Assembly (NCBI RefSeq): GCF_009674685.1
Contig: NZ_WKJI01000003.1
Location: forward strand, 186,001-250,000
DNA from: Pedobacter puniceum
GTDB taxonomy: Bacteria > Bacteroidota > Bacteroidia > Sphingobacteriales > Sphingobacteriaceae
Direction: 5' to 3'
Length of the DNA: 64,000 nt
The translations under genes were made by a program, and so were the position numbers. Within the stretch, counting starts at the first letter, position 1; each line of letters opens with the position of its first letter. The notes below the pieces were generated by a model. That model did no database searches and was not told the DNA's origin. It saw only the letters and a list, made by a program, of their open reading frames with translations. Positions 28,323 through 38,111 of this stretch are shown piece by piece.

Positions 28323-29252
28323 ATGAAAACAGATAGAATTTTTTGGGGAATCATATTGGTTTATATAGGAGGAATTATCCTACTAGAGAATTTTAATATG
28401 ATTGATTTTAGCTGGCGATATATCTGGCGCTTTTGGCCCCTGGTTTTAATTGTTACGGGTATCAATATCTTATTTGCTAAAAGAAAAACAGTTTTAGCTA
28501 CAACCTTAATAGCAGGTGTAACTATTATAAGTTTAGGTTTTATCACTTATAAAGGTTTAAATAACGATTCTAATACAGGAATTACTTGGTCTAATGATGA
28601 TGAAACAGAGGTAGAAAAAGAATCTAAAGAGTTAAATGCTTATACCGAAACGTATGATCCAAGGTTTAAAATTGTTAAGCTTGAAGTTTCTGGAGGTGCA
28701 AGTTCTTTTGTTATTGATGAATACACAGATAACTTATTTGAGGCCAATATAAAAGGCGCTAAGGCCAGATATATTTTAAAGAAAACCGAGCAAGATAGCA
28801 TCGTAAATTTAGATTTTACAACTAATAACAATAAAGATTTCAACTTTAAAGATGAAGAATATAGTAAAGTTAAACTGTATCTAAATACAACTCCAATTTG
28901 GGATATCAGCTTAAAGATGGGAGCTGGTAAAGCAACCTTTAATTTAGAAGATTATAAAGTAAGAACTTTAGATTTAGAAGGTGGCGCAGCAAAATTTGAT
29001 ATTAAACTGGGTAGCTTGCAAGATAGTGTAAGTCTTAATGCAGAAACTGGTGTTGCCAAAGTGGTGATTAAAATTCCTGAAAATTCTGGATGCTTAATAG
29101 AAAACACCAGCGAGCTTTCATCACGTAAGTTTGATGGTTTTAAAGAAAATGAGGTAGGTGATTACGAAACGCCAAATTTTAAAACCGCTAAACACAAAAT
29201 ATATATCAACTTTAAAGGCGGTTTAAGTGATTTTGAAGTAAGAAGATATTGA
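28323..29252 (+). CDS. LiaF-like membrane protein
   Basis: A 309-residue protein with a LiaI/LiaF-type membrane module (about 5-75: FWGIILVYIGGIILLENFN, then FWPLVLIVTGINILF) and a long beta-rich extracytoplasmic domain (about 100-309) with repeats such as LEVSGGASSFVI, LKMGAGKATFNL and LEGGAAKFDI. That repeat pattern resembles the beta-solenoid of LiaF/DUF4097-type envelope stress proteins. With the PspC-domain gene 2 bp upstream it forms a likely envelope-stress pair. The transcript ends at a strong bidirectional terminator. Confidence 0.82.
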   Translation: MKTDRIFWGIILVYIGGIILLENFNMIDFSWRYIWRFWPLVLIVTGINILFAKRKTVLATTLIAGVTIISLGFITYKGLNNDSNTGITWSNDDETEVEKESKELNAYTETYDPRFKIVKLEVSGGASSFVIDEYTDNLFEANIKGAKARYILKKTEQDSIVNLDFTTNNNKDFNFKDEEYSKVKLYLNTTPIWDISLKMGAGKATFNLEDYKVRTLDLEGGAAKFDIKLGSLQDSVSLNAETGVAKVVIKIPENSGCLIENTSELSSRKFDGFKENEVGDYETPNFKTAKHKIYINFKGGLSDFEVRRY

Positions 29253-29270
29253 TTGACCTTAACATATATC

Positions 29271-29304
29271 ATAAAGCCTCGTTTTTAATTAACCGAGGCT
29301 TTAT
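29271..29304. terminator. Bidirectional terminator between the LiaF-like gene and rdgB
   Basis: ATAAAGCCTCG (29271-29281) pairs perfectly with 29294-29304 around a 12-base AT loop. It lies between two convergent genes, 3 bp from the rdgB stop, and can serve both. Confidence 0.85.
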
Positions 29305-29307
29305 CAT

Positions 29308-29880
29308 TTACAAACTATTCAGGTAATTGATAAGCTTTTCTACCGCCAAACCACGGTGGCTAATGTTATTTTTACTTTCCATATCCATCTCAGCAAAAGT
29401 AATATGGTAACCATCGGGTTCAAAAATAGCATCGTAACCAAAGCCGCCTGTACCAGCTCTTTCTTTACGGATATTCCCATTTACAATTCCTTCTAGTAAA
29501 ATCTCTTCGCCATTTAATATTAAAGAAATCACAGTTCTAAAGCGGGCTTTACGGTTGCTCTCGTTTTCAAGTTTCTCTAAAACTAAATCGATATTTTTTT
29601 CAGAATCTCTACTTCCGCTGTACCGGGCAGAGAATACGCCGGGTTCTTGGTTAAGGGCTTCAATTTCTAAACCAGTATCATCAGCAAAGCAATTTATTTG
29701 ATAAGCATCATAAATATACCTGCTTTTTATAGATGCATTTTCTTCTAAGGTTAAGCCAGTTTCGGCAATATCCTCAAAACAACCAATATCCGCTAGGCTT
29801 AAAACCTTTATTTGTTGGTTTATTTTTGATTGTACTTCTGCTACTTTGTGTGGGTTATTTGTGGCAAATACCAATTGCAT
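29308..29880 (-). CDS. rdgB: Non-canonical purine NTP pyrophosphatase (RdgB/HAM1)
   Basis: A 190-residue nucleotide-pool cleaner that hydrolyses ITP, dITP and XTP to monophosphates. It starts MQLVFATNNPHKVAEV with the substrate-binding TNNPHK. It has FADDTGLEIEALNQEPGVFSAR, the GTGGFGYDAIFEPDG block and a SHRGLA end, all conserved in the family. The neighbour upstream on the same strand, 12 bp away, is the possible HolD-like gene, so the pair may share a role in DNA replication fidelity. Confidence 0.95.
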   Translation of the reverse strand: MQLVFATNNPHKVAEVQSKINQQIKVLSLADIGCFEDIAETGLTLEENASIKSRYIYDAYQINCFADDTGLEIEALNQEPGVFSARYSGSRDSEKNIDLVLEKLENESNRKARFRTVISLILNGEEILLEGIVNGNIRKERAGTGGFGYDAIFEPDGYHITFAEMDMESKNNISHRGLAVEKLINYLNSL

Positions 29881-29892
29881 AATTTAATGGTT

Positions 29893-30495
29893 TTAAAAGT
29901 TTTTCAACTCATTCCAGTAAATGGTCTTCTTCTTTACGTCATTGTCTAATAGTGGTAAAGCCCATGTACCTAATATTTTTACACGCTCAAATTCTCCTGC
30001 TTTATTAGCCGTGATGCCTTGTATTTGAAGTGATTTTGGATCTATCCCAAAAGTTAAAATCTTATTACAAGCAAAATAATCTTTTAAATCTTTAAAGGTT
30101 AAATCTGTATAATTATTGGTGTTTAAGATGGCAATATCATGCAAATCAAGTTTTTTAGCTGCCAGAATTTTTAAAAGAAAAGCTAGGTCTTTATCGTTTA
30201 TAAACTGATGCGTTTTATCGTTTACAATAATCAGCAGATATTTGTTGTTATCGCCCAAATAATTAAAAGTTGGTTTGCTAGCAACAGCTTGTGGTTTTGC
30301 TACTTCTGGCGTTTCTATTGGCGTATTTTGCAAAACTGGTATAACAATTTTATTTTCTACAGCTGCTTTAGGTTCTTCTTTTGGAACTGTGGTAATTTCT
30401 ACGTTTTGCATGGTTTCTACAGGTTCAATAACATATAAATCTTCATTTAAAAGAATGCTTAATGCTAAAGGGTGGGCTGTATTTAAAGAATCCAT
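29893..30495 (-). CDS. Unknown protein, possibly a divergent DNA polymerase III psi (HolD-like) subunit
   Basis: A 200-residue cytosolic protein. A Pro/Val/Glu-rich linker covers about 25-85; the folded part (about 86-200) reads KYLLIIVND, FLLKILAAKKLDLHDIAILN, ILTFGIDPKSLQI, TWALPLLDNDVKKKTIYWNEL. I do not know the family by name. The order (a hydrophobic strand ending in ND, a helix with an LAA-like motif, FGIDP, then a C-terminal L..L..D...K..lW..L) resembles the psi subunit of the DNA polymerase III clamp loader. That assignment is weak and rests on pattern only. The N-terminal linker would be unusual for HolD. Confidence 0.5.
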   Translation of the reverse strand: MDSLNTAHPLALSILLNEDLYVIEPVETMQNVEITTVPKEEPKAAVENKIVIPVLQNTPIETPEVAKPQAVASKPTFNYLGDNNKYLLIIVNDKTHQFINDKDLAFLLKILAAKKLDLHDIAILNTNNYTDLTFKDLKDYFACNKILTFGIDPKSLQIQGITANKAGEFERVKILGTWALPLLDNDVKKKTIYWNELKNF

Positions 30496-30580
30496 AAGGG
30501 CAAATTTAGGGTTAAATATTGTTAAAAATTTTAAAATGCTTCATGTTTTACATAAAAAGACTTTACATTCGTTTAAATTC

Positions 30581-31438
30581 ATGAATAACTATATATTTCG
30601 TATTTTTTGTTTAGCTATTTCAGTTGCCTTTGCCTCTTGTGGTAAGTTTACAAGCGATGAAGAACAGCCTATAGCAAGAGCTTTTGATAAATATCTTTAC
30701 GCAAAAGATATAGCAGGTATAGTACCTCCAAATATTCATGGTAATGATAGTATAGCCATTGTAAGAGGTTTTATAGACCAATGGCAGCATGATATGGTTT
30801 TGCAACATCAAGCAGAAGAGAATATCCAAGTTGATGAAAAATATATCCAAGAACAGCTTGATAATTACCGTAAATCTCTCATCCGTTTCCAGTACGAGCA
30901 AGAATTAATTAACCAGAAGTTGGATACTACTGTTACTGAAGAAGAAATTGCGAAATATTATGAAGAGAATAAGAAGAATTTTCAGCTAAAAAAACCGATA
31001 TTAAAGGTCTCTTATATCAAATTAAGTAATAAGGCTCCTAAAATAGACATGGTAAAGAAGCTTTTTACTTCTAAAGATGTAAGGGATAGAGATTTACTTG
31101 AAAAATATTGTTTTAAGTATTCGCCAGCATTTTCTTTAATGGATACCAGCTGGCATTATATAGATGAATTAGAGAAAACGCTACCTATATCAAAAATTGG
31201 AGAGTATAATTACGAAACATTAAACCGTATTTTTCAGATTTCTGAAAATAATACATTATATCTCCTAATTTTGCGAGGCTCTAAATTTCGCGATAGCTTA
31301 TCGCCTTTAGCGTTTGAAAAAGAGAATATTAAAAATTTAATACTAAATCAGCGTAAGCTGAAGTTAATAAGCCAAATGGAAAGAGAAGTTTTTCAAGAGG
31401 CCCAAAAAAATAACGAATTAGAAGTGTACAAGAAATGA
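30581..31438 (+). CDS. SurA-N-like lipoprotein of the outer-membrane chaperone operon
   Basis: A 285-residue lipoprotein. ATG 30581 is chosen because it gives a signal peptide with lipobox FASC (cysteine near residue 20); longer in-frame extensions reach upstream without a signal. Beyond the lipidation site are charged helices (about 60-130), including DEKYIQEQLDNYRKSL and ITEEEIAKYYEENKKNF-like segments, the pattern of the SurA/PpiD N-terminal chaperone domain. No clear parvulin domain follows. Its stop overlaps the start of the SurA-like isomerase gene by ATGA, so the two likely act together on outer-membrane proteins. Confidence 0.82.
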   Translation: MNNYIFRIFCLAISVAFASCGKFTSDEEQPIARAFDKYLYAKDIAGIVPPNIHGNDSIAIVRGFIDQWQHDMVLQHQAEENIQVDEKYIQEQLDNYRKSLIRFQYEQELINQKLDTTVTEEEIAKYYEENKKNFQLKKPILKVSYIKLSNKAPKIDMVKKLFTSKDVRDRDLLEKYCFKYSPAFSLMDTSWHYIDELEKTLPISKIGEYNYETLNRIFQISENNTLYLLILRGSKFRDSLSPLAFEKENIKNLILNQRKLKLISQMEREVFQEAQKNNELEVYKK

Positions 31439-32793
31439 AGAAGTATTTAATAATTGCGCTACTTTTTGTAAGTAACAGCCTTCTGGCACAAAAGAAGGTG
31501 ATAGACAAAGTAGTGGCTGTGGTGGGTGATAACGTGATTTTACAATCTGAGGTTGACCAACAATATGCCCAATACTTAGTGCAAGGAACTAAACCAGACC
31601 CAGGTATTAAGTGCTATATTTTACAAAATATGTTAAGCCAGAAACTACTATCGCAACAAGCTGTCATAGACTCCATTACTGTTAATGATGATGAGGTAGA
31701 TGAGGAAATTGATAGAAGAATGCGTAGGTCTATAGCCAATGCAGGTGGGCAAGAGAGGTTAGAAGAATTCTTAGGTCGTTCTGTTTTGCAGTATAAAGAT
31801 GAAATCAGACCAGATATTAGAGAGCAATTGGTTGCGCAAAAAATGCAAGCTAAAATCACCGAAAAGGTAGAGGTAACACCTTTAGATGTGAGGAGATTTT
31901 TTAACGAGATACCTAAAGACTCGCTCCCAACCTTTAATACCGAAGTTGAAGTTGGTGAATTAGTGGTTTACCCCGAGCTAACTAAAAAAGAGAAAGAATT
32001 TTATAAAGACAAAGCAGAAGCTTTACGTTTAAGAGTTAAAAGCGGTGATAACTTTGGAACCTTAGCGAGGTTATATTCTCAAGACCCTGGTTCTGCGGCG
32101 GATGGTGGTGAGCTGCCTTTTTTTGACAGGCAAACCATGGCGAAAGAGTTTACAGCTTGGGCTTTTAAACTCAAAGAGAAAGAAATGTCTCCTGTTTTTG
32201 AAACCGAATTTGGTTTCCACTTTTTAGAGGTTCTTGAAAGAAAAGGCGAGCAAGTAAGAGCAAGACATATTTTAATTATCCCAGAAACAACCCCAGCATC
32301 TTTAGACAGGGCTAAAGTTGAAATAGACTCTATTTATAAAAAGGTTATGGATAAAAAAATGGATTTCTCTACCGCTGCATCTTTATATTCTGATAATAAC
32401 GATACCAAGTACAATGGTGGGATGATTTTAAATTACGACAGTTCTAACAGAACTACATTTATCCCTACTGATAAATTAGATCCTGCTATATTTTTAGTTG
32501 TAGATACCATGAAGGTTGGAACTTATTCTAAACCAGAAGTTTTTACTGATGCTAGAGGAAAAAAAGGCTATCGTTTCTTGTATTTAAGATCTAAAACTCC
32601 ACCTCATAAAGCTAATTTAGAGCAAGATTTACCTAAATTAAAAGATGCTGCTTATGAAACTAAAGTTAATAAAGTGGTAAGCGAGTGGTTTGAGAAAAGA
32701 AGAAAAGCAAGCTATATTAAAATAGATAAAGAATTTCAATCTTGTGATGTTTTGCAAGAATGGATAACTAAACCCGTAACAGCTAAAGAATGA
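31435..32793 (+). CDS. SurA-like periplasmic peptidyl-prolyl isomerase
   Basis: A 452-residue exported chaperone. The signal peptide ends SNSLLAQ (about 19). The SurA N-domain begins KKVIDKVVAVVGDNVILQSEVDQQ and runs to about 165. Two parvulin (rotamase) domains follow: about 170-270 (LARLYSQDPGSAADGGELPFF, FETEFGFHFLEV) and about 275-385 (RARHILIIPE, FSTAASLYSDNN, NGGMILNY). It folds outer-membrane proteins in the periplasm. The ATGA overlap upstream and downstream (moxR) indicates translational coupling in a three-gene operon. Confidence 0.92.
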   Translation: MKKYLIIALLFVSNSLLAQKKVIDKVVAVVGDNVILQSEVDQQYAQYLVQGTKPDPGIKCYILQNMLSQKLLSQQAVIDSITVNDDEVDEEIDRRMRRSIANAGGQERLEEFLGRSVLQYKDEIRPDIREQLVAQKMQAKITEKVEVTPLDVRRFFNEIPKDSLPTFNTEVEVGELVVYPELTKKEKEFYKDKAEALRLRVKSGDNFGTLARLYSQDPGSAADGGELPFFDRQTMAKEFTAWAFKLKEKEMSPVFETEFGFHFLEVLERKGEQVRARHILIIPETTPASLDRAKVEIDSIYKKVMDKKMDFSTAASLYSDNNDTKYNGGMILNYDSSNRTTFIPTDKLDPAIFLVVDTMKVGTYSKPEVFTDARGKKGYRFLYLRSKTPPHKANLEQDLPKLKDAAYETKVNKVVSEWFEKRRKASYIKIDKEFQSCDVLQEWITKPVTAKE

Positions 32794-33755
32794 GTAAGTT
32801 TCAATCAGAAGTAGAGGCTATTGATGCATTATGTTTGTCCTATAAAGAAATCAGGAAAGAGATTTCTAAGGTGATAGTAGGGCAAGATGATGTTGTAAAA
32901 GCAGTATTGATATCTGTTTTTAGCAATGGCCATTGCTTATTGGTTGGTGTACCAGGTTTAGCTAAAACCCTATTGGTACAAACCATTTCTAGGGTACTAG
33001 ATTTATCTTTTAACAGGATACAATTTACACCAGATTTAATGCCTTCTGATATTATAGGAAGTGAAATTTTAGGCGAGGAAAGAGTTTTTAAATTCATCAA
33101 AGGACCTGTTTTTGCTAATATTATTCTAGCCGATGAAATTAATAGGACTCCACCTAAAACTCAGGCTGCTTTATTAGAGGCCATGCAAGAAAAAGCTGTT
33201 ACTGCCGCTGGTGTTACACATGCTTTACCAAAACCTTTCTTTGTGTTGGCAACTCAAAACCCTATAGAACAAGAGGGTACATATCCCTTACCAGAGGCCC
33301 AGCTAGATAGGTTTATGTTTAACGTAAGCTTAGATTATCCTTCTTTCGAGGATGAAATTGCTATCGTAAAAAATACTACGGGTACTAAAGTTCAGGATTT
33401 GAGAAAAATTATCAATGCCGAGCAGATTAGCTATTTCCAACAATTGGTAAGAAATATTCCGGTAACAGATCATGTGGTAGAATATGCAGTTTCTCTGGTT
33501 GCTAAAACCAGACCTCAAGGTGCTATGGCTACTGATATTGTGAAGAAATACATCACTTGGGGTGCAGGGCCTAGGGCTTCTCAGTTTTTAGTTGTAGGCG
33601 CTAAATGCCATGCTGCTATTCATGGTAAGTATTCTCCGGATATTGAAGATGTACAAGCCGTAGCCACTGCAATTTTAAGACACCGTATGGTGAGAAATTA
33701 CAAAGCCGAAGCAGAAGGAATAAGTATAGAAGATATTATTACGGGTTTGTTCTAG
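32790..33755 (+). CDS. MoxR-family AAA+ ATPase
   Basis: A 321-residue MoxR ATPase. Walker A GVPGLAKT is at 53-60 and Walker B ILADEINR at 112-119. QAALLEAMQEKAVT carries the sensor loop and FVLATQNPIEQEGTYPLPEAQLDRF is the usual MoxR block. These ATPases act as chaperones that mature or activate partners, often with VWA or DUF58 proteins encoded next to them. None is here; instead it overlaps the SurA-like gene by 4 bp, which hints at a link to envelope assembly. Confidence 0.95.
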   Translation: MSKFQSEVEAIDALCLSYKEIRKEISKVIVGQDDVVKAVLISVFSNGHCLLVGVPGLAKTLLVQTISRVLDLSFNRIQFTPDLMPSDIIGSEILGEERVFKFIKGPVFANIILADEINRTPPKTQAALLEAMQEKAVTAAGVTHALPKPFFVLATQNPIEQEGTYPLPEAQLDRFMFNVSLDYPSFEDEIAIVKNTTGTKVQDLRKIINAEQISYFQQLVRNIPVTDHVVEYAVSLVAKTRPQGAMATDIVKKYITWGAGPRASQFLVVGAKCHAAIHGKYSPDIEDVQAVATAILRHRMVRNYKAEAEGISIEDIITGLF

Positions 33756-33757
33756 TA

Positions 33758-34600
33758 TTATTTAGAATAAACATCTAAAATAATATTCCACTTCATATCA
33801 TCATCTAATTTCCAAACCCTAACGTAATGGTAATTTTCTTGATTGATACTTGCATCACCATAGGTGAAGGCTAAATCTCCACTTATTGCCCTTTCAGCGG
33901 TAATTGGGGTAGAGATAATGTTTAACTCCTTTTTCTCAATAAAATCTAAAGCTTTTAATCTTCCGATGACGGGTAAATACTCAGGGAAATATAATCTTAC
34001 TTTTGGATCGTAAAATTCTTTAAAATTTTTACTCCCCGATAACTTTAGTGCTTTACCCAGAAGAATATCCGTATTAAATACAATATCCTCTCGCATCTGA
34101 ATTTTTTGCGGACCTAATAATTTTGGATATTTATAATTAGAAGGGTCATAATACTCGTACTTTAAAACCGTAGGGGGCTTAGCATGGGTAATGCCTACAT
34201 CTAACCATAATTTCCATTTGCTATGGTCGTTTTTCCAGATAGATAGGTAATGGCCATAAGTGGTATCTTGAGCAGAAACTAATTCATAAGGCCCTGTTGT
34301 AAAAGCTAAATCACCCTCTTTAGATATTCTGGCGTATTCTGGTTTCCAACTGATTTGATATTCTGATTCGCTATTTTTAGTATAATACTTTCTCATATCT
34401 ACCGGGCCAGGTCTAAAAACGATACCCTTAGCATCAGCAAATTTTAGAAAGCCTTTCTGAATACCTTCTCTTTTTACCAAAAGGTTAAAAAAATCTTCGG
34501 TATTAATTAGAGAGCGGATAGTTCCATCTGCCTTTTGTGCAAAAGCAGGAATACTAAAACATAAAGCAAGAGCAAAGTAGATTGTTCTTTTAATCATCAA
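33758..34600 (-). CDS. Exported protein with NTF2-like repeats
   Basis: A 280-residue exported protein with a signal peptide ending PAFAQ (about 22). The body has two similar halves, each with the pattern of a SnoaL/DUF4440 NTF2-like domain. In the first, residues about 25-145 show GDLAFTTGPYEL and HYLSIWKNDHSKWKLWLDVG. In the second, residues about 165-280 show GDLAFTYGDASI and HYVRVWKLDDDMKWNIILDVY. The matching GDLAFT/W segments make the duplication clear. Function is unknown. It lies 9 bp downstream of cysS on the same strand. An ATG one codon later is an equally possible start. Confidence 0.8.
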   Translation of the reverse strand: MMIKRTIYFALALCFSIPAFAQKADGTIRSLINTEDFFNLLVKREGIQKGFLKFADAKGIVFRPGPVDMRKYYTKNSESEYQISWKPEYARISKEGDLAFTTGPYELVSAQDTTYGHYLSIWKNDHSKWKLWLDVGITHAKPPTVLKYEYYDPSNYKYPKLLGPQKIQMREDIVFNTDILLGKALKLSGSKNFKEFYDPKVRLYFPEYLPVIGRLKALDFIEKKELNIISTPITAERAISGDLAFTYGDASINQENYHYVRVWKLDDDMKWNIILDVYSK

Positions 34601-34609
34601 GTTAGAACG

Positions 34610-36067
34610 CTAAATTTTAGACCATGTTGTACCTTCTTTACTATCCTTTAACTGGTAACCAATCTCCTGTAAACCTATTCTTATTTTATCAGAAGTAACA
34701 TAATCTTTGTTTTCTTTAGCTTCTTTACGGATATTAATCAGGAAATTTATCAAAGGCTCTATATCATGTGCCTGATTTTCATCTTGTAAGCCTAAAATAT
34801 CAAACACATAAGTTTGGATGAGATTTTTTAAAGCAGTTAAATCATCAGCAGATATGGCTGTTTTTCCATCGTAAATAGAATTGATAATTCTAACGGCATC
34901 AAAAAGTTCTGCAATGAGAATTGGCGAGTTAAAATCATCATTCATGGCCTTAGCAAACTTTTCTTCTAAAGCTTTAACATCAACTTCAGACTGTGCAGAT
35001 GTTTTAACCTTATCTAAGAGGGCTAATGCAGCCATTAATCTTTTAAAGCCTTTTTCGCTGGCATCTAGGGCTTCGTTAGAGAAATCTAAAGTACTTCTGT
35101 AATGCGCTTGCAGCATAAAAAACTTAACCACCATTGGGCTATAGCCTTTTTGCAGTAAGGGATGGTCGCCAGAGAAAAGTTCATGTGGTAAAAAGCTATT
35201 TCCTAAAGATTTAGACATTTTTTGTCCGTTCACGGTTAGCATATTGGTGTGTATCCAATAATTAGCCGGATGCTTACCACAAGAAGCTACATTTTGGGCA
35301 ATTTCATTAGTATGGTGTGTAGGGGCTAAATCCATACCACCACCGTGTATGTCAAATTGCTCTCCTAAGTATTTATTACTCATGGCAGAGCATTCTAGGT
35401 GCCAGCCAGGGAAACCCATTCCCCATGGCGATGGCCATTGCATCAAGTGCTCTGGCTTAGCTTTTATCCAAAGGGCAAAATCAAGTTTACCTTTTTTCTC
35501 ATCTTGTCCGCCTAAATCTCTGGTATTATTTAATAAATCTTCAAGCTTACGATTATTTAAAATACCGTAATCTTGTGTTTGGTTATATTTCTCAACATCA
35601 AAATAAACCGAGCCATTAATTTCATAAGCAAAGCCTTTTTCTAAAATGGTTTTAACCATTTCTATCTGCTCAATAATATGCCCAGTAGCTGTTGGCTCTA
35701 TGCTAGGCGGAGAAACATTAAAAACCGCCATCATGTTATGGAAACCATTGGTATATTGTTGTACAATTTCCATAGGCTCTAAAGATGCCAGTTTTGCTTT
35801 TTTAGAGATTTTATCTTCCCCGCTATCGCCATCACCTTCTAAGTGGCCAGCATCAGTAATATTTCTTACATATCTTACTGTATAACCTAAATGTTTAAGG
35901 TATCTATAAATCAAATCAAAAGAAATAAAAGTGCGGCAATTTCCTAAATGTACATCACTGTAAACGGTTGGTCCGCAAACGTACATTCCTACATAAGGTG
36001 GGTTTAAAGCCTTAAATTCTTCTTTCTTTCTGGATATGGTATTATAAATAGTAAGATTGTTGTGCAT
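34610..36067 (-). CDS. cysS: Cysteinyl-tRNA synthetase
   Basis: A 485-residue class I synthetase that charges tRNA-Cys. The HIGH-type motif is H40-LGN in [11 protein letters not shown] and C31 is the first zinc ligand. KMSKSLGN in the second half is the KMSKS loop. [22 protein letters not shown] is the usual active-site block. The length is normal. It is followed by the NTF2-like gene and preceded, on the same strand, by the EEP hydrolase. Confidence 0.97.
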   Translation of the reverse strand: MHNNLTIYNTISRKKEEFKALNPPYVGMYVCGPTVYSDVHLGNCRTFISFDLIYRYLKHLGYTVRYVRNITDAGHLEGDGDSGEDKISKKAKLASLEPMEIVQQYTNGFHNMMAVFNVSPPSIEPTATGHIIEQIEMVKTILEKGFAYEINGSVYFDVEKYNQTQDYGILNNRKLEDLLNNTRDLGGQDEKKGKLDFALWIKAKPEHLMQWPSPWGMGFPGWHLECSAMSNKYLGEQFDIHGGGMDLAPTHHTNEIAQNVASCGKHPANYWIHTNMLTVNGQKMSKSLGNSFLPHELFSGDHPLLQKGYSPMVVKFFMLQAHYRSTLDFSNEALDASEKGFKRLMAALALLDKVKTSAQSEVDVKALEEKFAKAMNDDFNSPILIAELFDAVRIINSIYDGKTAISADDLTALKNLIQTYVFDILGLQDENQAHDIEPLINFLINIRKEAKENKDYVTSDKIRIGLQEIGYQLKDSKEGTTWSKI

Positions 36068-36101
36068 GTCGCAAAATACGAATTTTGATGATTGTATTAT
36101 A

Positions 36102-37220
36102 TTAATCTGCCAAAGTTACATTACATCTAACAGGATAATGGTCTGAAAAAGTTTTTTTTATGATTTTATAGGTTTTAAAATCAAATTCTTTTGAAGCCAA
36201 GATGTAATCTATTTGAAAATTAGGAAAATCGCCATTATAGGTAATGCCTAAGCCGCTACCTTTCTCCTCGAAACCATTTTTAATATTCTTTTTTAAGGAG
36301 TGTAAAGTATAAGAAACTGGGGTGTCGTTAAAATCGCCCATGATGATATATGGCGTTTTGCAAGAATCTATATAAGCTTGTAAATATTTTACCTGCATAC
36401 TTCGTTTGATAAAAGCATTTTTTAGCCTTTTGATGATTCTTTTACCAGAGTTTAAATCTTCTTCTGTATTTAAATCTTGTTTTAACTTATTGAGGTAGCT
36501 ATAATCCTCTGGCTGGAAAGATATAGATGCTAAATGCACTATAAAAACCCTGAAAGTTTTATTGTTTTTTTCAATATCAACCCAAATACCTTGATTGCCT
36601 CTTGTTTCATCTTTTAAATCTATATTGCCTTTAGCTTTTATTGGTAATTTGCTAAATACCGCAATACCAGATGATTCATAATTATTATCTACAGAAGGAT
36701 TGTAGTAATAGTATTTAGTATCTAATATTTTAAAAACAGAGTCTTTGATGTTGTATTTGCCTTTATTTCTGGTGAAAAACTCTTGAAAACCGATAATATC
36801 TGGTTGCTCATTTCTGAGGAGATTAAAAATGCCAGATCTGGTATGGGTATCAAGCTCTAAACCAAACTTCTTAAAATAATGAACATTATAGGTCATCAAT
36901 TTTAGTGTGTTACTATCAGTAACAAAGCTACTTTCTGTTTTTCCTCTAAAACCTATAGTAGATGTAAGCGCATTATATCCTAATGCAATTGCAATGATAG
37001 AAATTAAGGCAAACCATTTTTTTCTGATGAGCCAATAAATAATTATCAGAAAATTGATGAAAAGAATAATAGGATAAGAAAGACCAAAAAACGCAATATA
37101 CCAATAGTCTGCCGGGTTGGTATATTTTGCCAAATAGCTTAAAAATAAACCAATAACAGCTAGTATATTAACAAATAGAATAAACTTACTAACCAGACTT
37201 ATTTTTTTATTTTTCCTCAT
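36102..37220 (-). CDS. Membrane-anchored endonuclease/exonuclease/phosphatase-fold hydrolase
   Basis: A 372-residue protein with three N-terminal membrane helices (about 10-32, 42-63 and 68-90) followed by an EEP catalytic domain from about 105. Catalytic motifs are [16 protein letters not shown] (metal-binding glutamate), IMGDFNDTP and the final [10 protein letters not shown] (aspartate-histidine). The family cleaves phosphodiesters in nucleic acids, lipids or inositol phosphates. The membrane anchor argues for an envelope substrate. Its start overlaps the rhomboid gene end by 14 bp. Confidence 0.88.
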   Translation of the reverse strand: MRKNKKISLVSKFILFVNILAVIGLFLSYLAKYTNPADYWYIAFFGLSYPIILFINFLIIIYWLIRKKWFALISIIAIALGYNALTSTIGFRGKTESSFVTDSNTLKLMTYNVHYFKKFGLELDTHTRSGIFNLLRNEQPDIIGFQEFFTRNKGKYNIKDSVFKILDTKYYYYNPSVDNNYESSGIAVFSKLPIKAKGNIDLKDETRGNQGIWVDIEKNNKTFRVFIVHLASISFQPEDYSYLNKLKQDLNTEEDLNSGKRIIKRLKNAFIKRSMQVKYLQAYIDSCKTPYIIMGDFNDTPVSYTLHSLKKNIKNGFEEKGSGLGITYNGDFPNFQIDYILASKEFDFKTYKIIKKTFSDHYPVRCNVTLAD

Positions 37221-38079
37221 TGCTTTTGCTGGCTCTAAATAAAATTTCTTTCTCTCTTTTGGTTAGCTTATCATAGCCCGATTGCGATATTTTATCTAAA
37301 ATTTCATCAATAGTTTTTTGGTCTGGATGTATATTTTCTTGATATGGTTTGTTATAATTTTTTGAAACAACTTTGAGCTTTTTATGCGGTTTAAATAGGT
37401 TGATAAAAGGTTTGCTCCAATCTCTGCCGTTTTGTAAAGATTTGATATACAAAAAACCAAAAATAGCACCTCCTAAATGTGCCATGTGCCCTCCTGCATT
37501 AGCACCTGCTAAGCTTATAATGTCTAAAACAATATAAATTAAAGCAATCCATTTTAGTTTAACAGGCCCAAATAGTAGTAAAGAAATGGTGTAATCTGGC
37601 AATAAGGTTGCAGTAGCTACAATAATTGCAGTAACAGCAGCAGAAGCCCCCACAGCTGTTGCAAATATCACTTGGTTAGAAAATGCAGGCAGAAAATTAT
37701 AGCTGACGATGAATAAAAAGGCTCCTGCCAAGCCTCCGGCTAAATAAACAAAAGTTAGCTTTTTTGAGTTTAAAAATTCTTCAAAAATTCTTCCCATCCA
37801 AAACAACCAAAGCATATTAAACAGAATATGAAACACGCCATTATGTAAAAACATATAGGTAAAAGGTGTCCAAAATTTAAATAAGAGCTCTTTGGTATAA
37901 GTTGGTACAGCTAAATAATCAATAATGGTTTCGTAAACGGTGGTTTGTCTGGTAAATAGCCATTGTACAACCCTTATCAGGTTAAAAGCAAGAAATACAA
38001 TCACATTTATCCCAATAAAAAGATTTACCCTACTGCCCGAGTTAAAAATTTTATATCGTAATTCTTGGATGGTATTCAT
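37207..38079 (-). CDS. Rhomboid-family membrane protein with a GASA active-site variant
   Basis: A 290-residue rhomboid. Six or more helices are visible, with the conserved TYMFLHNGVFHILFNMLWL stretch (about 74-92). The serine motif reads G-A-S146-A rather than the usual GxSG, and the histidine is H201 in HLGGAIFG. Serine and histidine are both kept, so activity is plausible although the last glycine is replaced. The cytosolic tail (about 215-290) is basic. It is the second of two adjacent rhomboids between mutL and the EEP gene. Substrates are unknown. Confidence 0.88.
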   Translation of the reverse strand: MNTIQELRYKIFNSGSRVNLFIGINVIVFLAFNLIRVVQWLFTRQTTVYETIIDYLAVPTYTKELLFKFWTPFTYMFLHNGVFHILFNMLWLFWMGRIFEEFLNSKKLTFVYLAGGLAGAFLFIVSYNFLPAFSNQVIFATAVGASAAVTAIIVATATLLPDYTISLLLFGPVKLKWIALIYIVLDIISLAGANAGGHMAHLGGAIFGFLYIKSLQNGRDWSKPFINLFKPHKKLKVVSKNYNKPYQENIHPDQKTIDEILDKISQSGYDKLTKREKEILFRASKSNEEK

Positions 38080-38111
38080 AGTGCTAATTTAATTAATCAA
38101 ATTGATGATGT

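Noticed and set aside
30275-30580. 102-codon upstream extension of the SurA-N-like lipoprotein
   Set aside because: It runs antisense through the HolD-like gene, and only the ATG at 30581 is followed by a signal peptide and lipobox.
34597-34600. Double methionine start of the NTF2-like gene as evidence of an unusual start
   Set aside because: Two adjacent ATG codons make no difference to the signal peptide; not informative.
35349-35885. Forward frames opposite cysS
   Set aside because: Antisense shadows of a full-length synthetase gene.
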